Assembly: GCF_900452415.1 (NCBI RefSeq)
Contig: NZ_UGNX01000001.1
Span: forward strand, 2,294,001 to 2,358,000
Direction of reading: 5' to 3'
Source of the DNA: Legionella cincinnatiensis
GTDB lineage: Bacteria > Pseudomonadota > Gammaproteobacteria > Legionellales > Legionellaceae
DNA length: 64,000 nucleotides
In this document: one piece after another, positions 59,045 through 64,000 of the stretch
Layout of the letters: every line of letters starts with the position of its first letter
Position numbering within the stretch: position 1 is the stretch's first letter
Notes under the pieces: generated by a model
Seen by the model: the letters and a program-made list of their open reading frames with translations, nothing else
Database searches by the model: none
Told to the model about the DNA's origin: nothing
Position numbers and translations under genes: made by a program

Positions 59045-59529
59045 ATACTTTATTAATTGGCCAGGATGGATAGGCTGATGGTCGCTTGGGTGACTACCAT
59101 AATAGTCGAGTCGCACATAATGACAGCAGAATCAGCGCTGACTTATTCCAAGAAAAGATATTAGGGCGATCCCAATTGCTAGCCAAAATGCAGCAACTTG
59201 CCGACCATGATGCCAGTCAGCTACAAGAACAATTGATGCAAGCCGCAGCACAGCGCCCCCCGAAGAATTATTGTTTTAACTCGAGTTCCACAGAAATGTC
59301 TAATCAATAAATCTGACGCATCACCATATTATTTCATTACCCAAGTGGTCATAAAGACCCATTGGCTAAAGAAGTCTTTGATCATGCCTTTGTAGTACTA
59401 GATAGAGCCGCTTTTTCTAAAATACAAGATATGAGTACCTGGGGACCAGATGCTGTTATATGTGATCCGTGGGCTGAGAAAATTTTTGATGTAATTGCTT
59501 TATTAAATATACCTAAAGCACATGTTTAA
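59045..59529 (+). pseudogene. Frameshifted relic of an effector-like gene
   Basis: Two fragments in different frames appear to belong to one gene. The first (59086-59310) reads ...LQEQLMQAAAQRPPKNYCFN and SSSTEMSNQ. The second, from about 59317 to TAA at 59527, reads HKDPLAKEVFDHAFVVLDR then MSTWGPDAVICDPWAEKIFD. The DHAFVV ... DAVICDPW pattern resembles the His/Asp part of papain-like cysteine-protease effectors (family recall, not tested). The start is lost. Confidence 0.6.
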
Positions 59530-59537
59530 ATATTTAC

Positions 59538-59918
59538 TTAAAACTCCATATCAATAGGCATTTTATTCGGATCAAAATTAGGAATTTTTTTACTGTCACA
59601 CTTTTTAAAAACTATTTTTTCTTTTGCAACCCCTTTGCATACAAGAACATCTCCGTATTTATCATAGATAACTAAAAAAAAGTTGCTTTCTACGGTTTTG
59701 CTGAAATTTTCATCTTTAATGACCGCATGATATTGGTGAGGGTTATTTACATTTCTCATTTTATCTAAAATACATTCCGCTAATTCAGCACCAATCTTAT
59801 TTTCATCTTCATAACAATGATTCATTATTTTTATTAGATATTCAGGTGAGGATGCAGTTTCTTCTGCATGTATTGATAGGGCGAACAAGAATGACACCAT
59901 TAAAACAATAAATCTCAT
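59538..59918 (-). CDS. Small exported protein, unknown function
   Basis: A 126-residue protein from the ATG at 59918, with AGGA eight bases upstream; a GTG two codons earlier is too close to that site. Signal peptide about 1-18 with cleavage after IHA. The mature part has four Cys (near 36, 48, 94 and 107), probably two disulfides. No motif recognised. It points toward the relic at 59045-59529. Confidence 0.65.
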   Translation of the reverse strand: MRFIVLMVSFLFALSIHAEETASSPEYLIKIMNHCYEDENKIGAELAECILDKMRNVNNPHQYHAVIKDENFSKTVESNFFLVIYDKYGDVLVCKGVAKEKIVFKKCDSKKIPNFDPNKMPIDMEF

Positions 59919-60339
59919 AGTCACAATCCTTTGTAATCATGAAGTTTTAAACTTAACCATAAAAGGTGTGTCTCGTCAACTTAAGATTAAATAAGAGTTT
60001 CTGAGGTAAACGTGAAAAATTCTTTTTTCAGTGGTACCGTATTTGTTTTTACCAATCATGCTCGAATTTCAGTGGCCGATTATTAGCGCACCACCTTATC
60101 TATTTGTGTTGTTCGGGTTGATGGCGTGCGCCAATAGCCCATTTTAGGTATGGGGAGTGTAGGAAGATATCTCTTCAACTTTCAACCAATGACATTTAAA
60201 ATAATCAATTAGTTTGATAAACACCCTTGATGTATTAAAATAGTACATATATAAATCAATTATTGATGATATTCCTTTTTAAAGGGTAAGAATCACTGTG
60301 CTTGCAAGGAATACCAATTAGTTAAGTTGAGATTCTACT
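59919..60339. other. Intergenic region, no gene seen
   Basis: 421 bases with no convincing frame. A more GC-rich patch at about 60065-60165 differs from the AT-rich surroundings and may be debris of an insertion, but I could not match it to anything. The promoter of the gene at 60340 should lie near its right end. Confidence 0.4.
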
Positions 60340-63300
60340 ATGTCACACGATAAAATCGAGAGGCCACTTGAGACGGTTAAGGAAGATCTAGAAGATAGTA
60401 TAGAGTCCCTAAAAAGTAAACGTCCAGATTTAGAGAAAAAATTAAATAAATTAGTTGATAAATTTGTGTCAATGACAAAAGAACAATTAATCATTTTAAA
60501 TAAACGGTTAGAGGATTTTGCAAAATTACATGACGCTCTTCTAATAAGTAAAAAAGAAAAAGAATGGATGATTCAAATTGCTCCAAATTTATTTAAAAAG
60601 GCGGATGAACAATATAAGAAAATTGAAAATAAATTATTAAAGAGCAAAAAACTAGATGAAATTGCAGACCCAACCTGGGTGGAATTAAATGAAAAATTTA
60701 AAGGCGAATTAGATAAGATTAAGAACCCTACCGCACAAGTAAAAAAAGAATTCTTAAGCCATTTTGGAGATAAAAATCTTCGGAAAGTTGCTGGAGACTT
60801 TTTCGATGATTACAAGGCATTTATGGCTAAATTAGAGGAACAAAAAAGACAAGTTATAGAAATTATAGAAAGAAATGGTGGAACAATTGACGAAGCTGTA
60901 TTGGATGCAGAAATAAATAAACAACTAAAACTGGTACAAGCTCAAGTGATTTTAGCAATGTCTGCAGCTAAAGCGGAAGAAAAAGCTACGCATCTAAAAT
61001 TAGCTGGATCAGCTCTTGTTGGAGTATCTTTTGCACTTGGTGGTGCTGGAGCAGGAGTTGCCATACTTGGAGTAACAGGAACTGTTGTCCCCGTGGTAGG
61101 AACCGCAATAGGAGCAACAGTAGGATTGGTGGCTGGAGGGATCCTTGGTGGAGTAAAGGGGTATCATGCTTATAAAGAAGCAAAGGCCATGTACCAGGCT
61201 CAACTTGCAAAGACATTTAAAGATCCTCATCATAAATTTGAAAAATCAGTCTCTATGGATGTAGGTATAGCAAGTATCAAGACTCGGGAAGCATTTGCTT
61301 GGTTAATGAAGGGACCGCAAGAAGCCGACTTTGAGAGAATGATTTACCAATACCAATTGACTAATCCGATGTATGATGTAATGGATCCTCACGAAAAAGA
61401 ACTACTGGAAAAAGATTTTCGAATAAGGTTAAGTTCTGAATTCGCCGCTAGCAGAGATGCTTATTTTTCAATGTTGCATGATATAATCCGATCAAGCACT
61501 GCTGATTCAGCATTACAAGCTGCAGCCGGACTCACTGTTGCACCGCCATTTGATACCTATTCAGCACTAGATATTTCCACACAGTTTACCTCCATGTGTC
61601 ATACGCAAATAGGGGCCGCTCGAGCTATGGGCGGGCTAAAATCACTCCCAGAATTTCCTATTGAGGATCATATCTCTGTCCGAAACTCCAAAGATCTTGC
61701 ATATGAAGCAGCTACTCAGCTTGCTTCTAATGCAGAATCTTTAGCAACCCTAGCTCACCAGATAGCCCTCTGTACCAATTTGGATGAAGCGACACGGAAA
61801 GAGATATTAGAAGATATTCGTCAATCATTAGGAGATACGATCGCTACTTATGATGAGATTGCCGAGAAGTATAAAGATGTTTGGGAATTAAAACCAAGTC
61901 TTAAAGAGGCTCTAATGACTGGAATGTTCGGAGATATAGAACATATGGGAGAGAAAGATAAACCTAAAAAGCAAAACTCCAAAGAACATAGATCCTATTC
62001 TGCAGCAATAGATTATATGAAAGATTCCCGATTCCATCATGAAGAATATGGATTTCACCAAAGTCAAAACAAATCAGGAAAAAAAGAGAGTAAAGCAAAA
62101 GAAGCAGCGGAATTAGGAGATACAATACTTAATGTTATGATTATAACTGGGGTAGAAATTTTTCATGGGCCAGTTGAGATAGCCAGCCCTGAGGTATTAC
62201 ATACAGAACATACCGTTGGGTCAAGTGAGTTTACTGCAATTGGATTAGGAGTTGGTGGAGCTCTTGCTGGACTTGCACTTGCTTCTGGTGCTGGGGCATA
62301 TTACTTAAATGCAAAAGCCAAAGGAAAAGCAGAAGAGTTATGCATATTTGGGAATATATCTAAACGACGAGAAAAGTTACATGAAAATCTTCATGATAAG
62401 GTTGAACTAGCTTACCTTAAAGAAGATAGATTACATACTTTGATAGATGCACCAGATACAATGATACATCTGGACAGAGCCAGTAAGATGGATACACTTG
62501 TCTCTTCCAAAGCAAAGTCAGGACATGAAAAACACCATATTAAAGGTTCTGGATGGAGTCAGAGTGAGGTTGAATTGCCAGTAACAAGAGGTCAAAAAAA
62601 GTATGGTGAGGAAGCATTAACTAAATTAAATAAGTCTCTAAAGCTTCTTATAACGGAAATTTCGGACCAAATGGACTTCCTTCCAAAAGCGCAGCAATAT
62701 TCTGATAAAGCGTATTCTGATCTGATGGATAGTCATTTCTACAGCAACATTATGAAGATACTTAAAGATATAAGTACATCGAGTCGAAATGATAGGCTGG
62801 GTCTTGCATCTGAAGAAGCAGTTATAAAATCATTAATCGAGAAGATTGGAGTAATTAATAAAATAGTAGAGGAATTCCCAGACGATCTCAGTAACAAGGA
62901 AGATTATCATTTACAAAAAATCGATTCAATGATAGGAGAACTTGAGAAACTGATGAAGAATTATAATAAACATTCGAAAAGAGCTGCTGAAGGGCCAAGA
63001 AATATTAAAGCAATCGCAATGGATTCTGAAAGGATGGATGATCTATTACGCCATTTAGTAAAATTGGTAAAAGGGGACTTTACAACGGATCCTAAAATTC
63101 CTCCTCCACAGCGAGAAAGCATTCGAGAAAGAAAAATTAATGAAATAATTGTTGCAATAAAAAAGATAATAGATCGTCAAAAAGGAGAGCTTCCTGAAAG
63201 TACCAACATCAAATTGGTGAAAAAAGTTTTAGAACTTATGGGATCAAACGAGATACCAGAAAAGATCGCTGAGAAGCTAAAAGCAGAACCAGTAATAAAG

Positions 63301-63378
63301 CAAGAAATGATTGAGAGAATTATCAAGAAACAGAAGCCTGATGCGGAGGAGGAAGAGAGGTTAATACCGCAAATGTGA
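60340..63378 (+). CDS. Large coiled-coil protein with two membrane hairpins, effector candidate
   Basis: Unrecognised 1012-residue protein without signal peptide. N-terminal region (1-215) is Lys/Glu-rich and helical, likely coiled coil. Residues about 221-270 are Gly/Ala/Val-rich and can form a membrane hairpin; another hydrophobic stretch lies at about 627-653. The C-terminal third is helical and basic, and the tail PDAEEEERLIPQM carries an acidic cluster like the E-block of Dot/Icm signals (inference). It is transcribed alone, upstream of an ankyrin protein. Confidence 0.6.
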   Translation: MSHDKIERPLETVKEDLEDSIESLKSKRPDLEKKLNKLVDKFVSMTKEQLIILNKRLEDFAKLHDALLISKKEKEWMIQIAPNLFKKADEQYKKIENKLLKSKKLDEIADPTWVELNEKFKGELDKIKNPTAQVKKEFLSHFGDKNLRKVAGDFFDDYKAFMAKLEEQKRQVIEIIERNGGTIDEAVLDAEINKQLKLVQAQVILAMSAAKAEEKATHLKLAGSALVGVSFALGGAGAGVAILGVTGTVVPVVGTAIGATVGLVAGGILGGVKGYHAYKEAKAMYQAQLAKTFKDPHHKFEKSVSMDVGIASIKTREAFAWLMKGPQEADFERMIYQYQLTNPMYDVMDPHEKELLEKDFRIRLSSEFAASRDAYFSMLHDIIRSSTADSALQAAAGLTVAPPFDTYSALDISTQFTSMCHTQIGAARAMGGLKSLPEFPIEDHISVRNSKDLAYEAATQLASNAESLATLAHQIALCTNLDEATRKEILEDIRQSLGDTIATYDEIAEKYKDVWELKPSLKEALMTGMFGDIEHMGEKDKPKKQNSKEHRSYSAAIDYMKDSRFHHEEYGFHQSQNKSGKKESKAKEAAELGDTILNVMIITGVEIFHGPVEIASPEVLHTEHTVGSSEFTAIGLGVGGALAGLALASGAGAYYLNAKAKGKAEELCIFGNISKRREKLHENLHDKVELAYLKEDRLHTLIDAPDTMIHLDRASKMDTLVSSKAKSGHEKHHIKGSGWSQSEVELPVTRGQKKYGEEALTKLNKSLKLLITEISDQMDFLPKAQQYSDKAYSDLMDSHFYSNIMKILKDISTSSRNDRLGLASEEAVIKSLIEKIGVINKIVEEFPDDLSNKEDYHLQKIDSMIGELEKLMKNYNKHSKRAAEGPRNIKAIAMDSERMDDLLRHLVKLVKGDFTTDPKIPPPQRESIRERKINEIIVAIKKIIDRQKGELPESTNIKLVKKVLELMGSNEIPEKIAEKLKAEPVIKQEMIERIIKKQKPDAEEEERLIPQM

Positions 63379-63408
63379 TGACCCAGTATATCACTGAAAT
63401 AAAAAAAT

Positions 63409-63438
63409 TTGACACAGTTTAACATAAAAGCTTACATT
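63409..63438 (+). promoter_or_regulatory. Promoter candidate for the ankyrin-repeat gene
   Basis: TTGACA, an 18-base spacer and TACATT, ending 44 bases before the ATG at 63483. Confidence 0.5.
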
Positions 63439-63482
63439 ATGATTAAATTATATTCATCTTGCTATCACAGAGGAGAATAAGT

Positions 63483-63935
63483 ATGGAAGATGGTGATAAA
63501 GATATTATGTCTGATTTTGATAATGATACTCAAAAAATTATCCAGAAAATTGTAGATTATTGTAGAAAGGGCAATATTTGGGGGATTAGAGATATTCTAA
63601 GGTCAGTACCAGAATCTGAACAAGGATCTTTGTTAAATCAATATGATAAATTTGGTGATACAGCACTGATAGCGGCATCTTCTAATGGACATGTTACCCT
63701 GATGCAATATTTACTAAAGATACCTGGTGTGGATCCAAATATAGGAACCGAAAGAACTCAGTTCACCCCACTAATGCTGGCTGCAGCTAATGGTAATAAA
63801 CAGATAGTTGAAATGCTTCTTCACATGCCTACCATCAACACTGAAATTAAAGGTATCAACAAAATGACGGCAGCTGAGGAAGCAATTTATGCTGATCATC
63901 CAGATGTTTCAGATATGATCAGAACTAAATTATAA
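63483..63935 (+). CDS. Short ankyrin-repeat protein
   Basis: A 150-residue protein from the ATG at 63483, with GAGGAG seven bases upstream; a longer reading from a TTG at 63459 is unlikely. About three ankyrin repeats: GDTALIAASSNGHVTLMQYLL, TPLMLAAANGNKQIVEMLL and a weaker MTAAEEAIYADHPDVSDMI. Ankyrin repeats bind proteins; in Legionella many such proteins are secreted effectors, so this is a small candidate. No other domain. Confidence 0.85.
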   Translation: MEDGDKDIMSDFDNDTQKIIQKIVDYCRKGNIWGIRDILRSVPESEQGSLLNQYDKFGDTALIAASSNGHVTLMQYLLKIPGVDPNIGTERTQFTPLMLAAANGNKQIVEMLLHMPTINTEIKGINKMTAAEEAIYADHPDVSDMIRTKL

Positions 63936-64000
63936 AAAATTACATTAATGAATGTACTCCAGCTCCATTATAGGATGCTAACTCAAATTAAGAGATTTCT

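Noticed and set aside
60012..60165. Possible insertion-sequence remnant
   Set aside because: Slightly different base composition and short palindromic words, but no translated match or paired ends that I can support.

Overview
The window is very probably from a Legionella chromosome. It is AT-rich with short intergenic gaps. It pairs a gammaproteobacterial housekeeping set (ligA, mfd, rmuC, tldD, era-recO-pdxJ, ribF-ileS-lspA, a full ccm operon) with several large unrecognised proteins that have coiled coils, membrane hairpins or acidic tails, like Dot/Icm effectors. Genus and effector status are inferences; no database search was possible.

Layout. 1-700: end of an IS4-family transposase running off the left edge. 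788-1537: a histidine-rich membrane protein. 1590-6231 (-): a peptide-type ABC importer (two permeases and a membrane-anchored binding protein) with no ATPase. 6262-12874: ligA (-), then a secreted hydrolase, a DUF4785-type protein, rmuC, a 552-base gap with DnaA-box-like sites, and a McbG/Qnr-like pentapeptide-repeat protein. 12996-20755: mfd, a small solute-binding protein, tldD, a nitrilase-family amidase and a Bax inhibitor-1 protein. 21165-26471: a decayed gene, then a leftward cluster era-recO-pdxJ plus two genes for a 2-oxoacid:ferredoxin oxidoreductase. 26757-35165: two large unrecognised proteins, an aldolase-like protein lacking its Schiff-base lysine, a LysR regulator and a further effector candidate. 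35249-46572 (-): ribF-ileS-lspA, a universal stress protein, and ccmABCDEFGHI including a 52-residue CcmD with a GTG start. 46814-47743: another effector candidate.

The most interesting part is a 10.4 kb integrated island (48108-58588). It sits in a tRNA-Phe gene (48081-48156), is bounded by 55-bp direct repeats with one mismatch, and carries a P4-type tyrosine integrase next to the right repeat. Inside are an ISL3-family insertion sequence, a PIN-like nuclease candidate facing a wHTH-HEPN protein, a tiny YjzC-like protein, a complete type I hammerhead ribozyme fold (52261-52314) followed by about 300 bases of hairpin-rich sequence, a tyrosine-recombinase-like protein with eroded catalytic residues, a DUF927 helicase-like ATPase bracketed by 9-bp-phased TGGGACA repeats, an AlpA-like regulator, a MazEF pair, and a DUF4143-type gene fragment abutting 22-bp tandem repeats that look like an IS21-type end. 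Integrase, AlpA-like protein, iteron-like repeats and helicase together suggest a P4-like satellite element with a defence or toxin cargo; no capsid or conjugation genes are visible.

Right of the island (58589-64000) are a decayed ISL3 end, the frameshifted relic of an effector-like gene, a small exported protein, a 1012-residue coiled-coil/membrane-hairpin effector candidate, and a short ankyrin-repeat protein.
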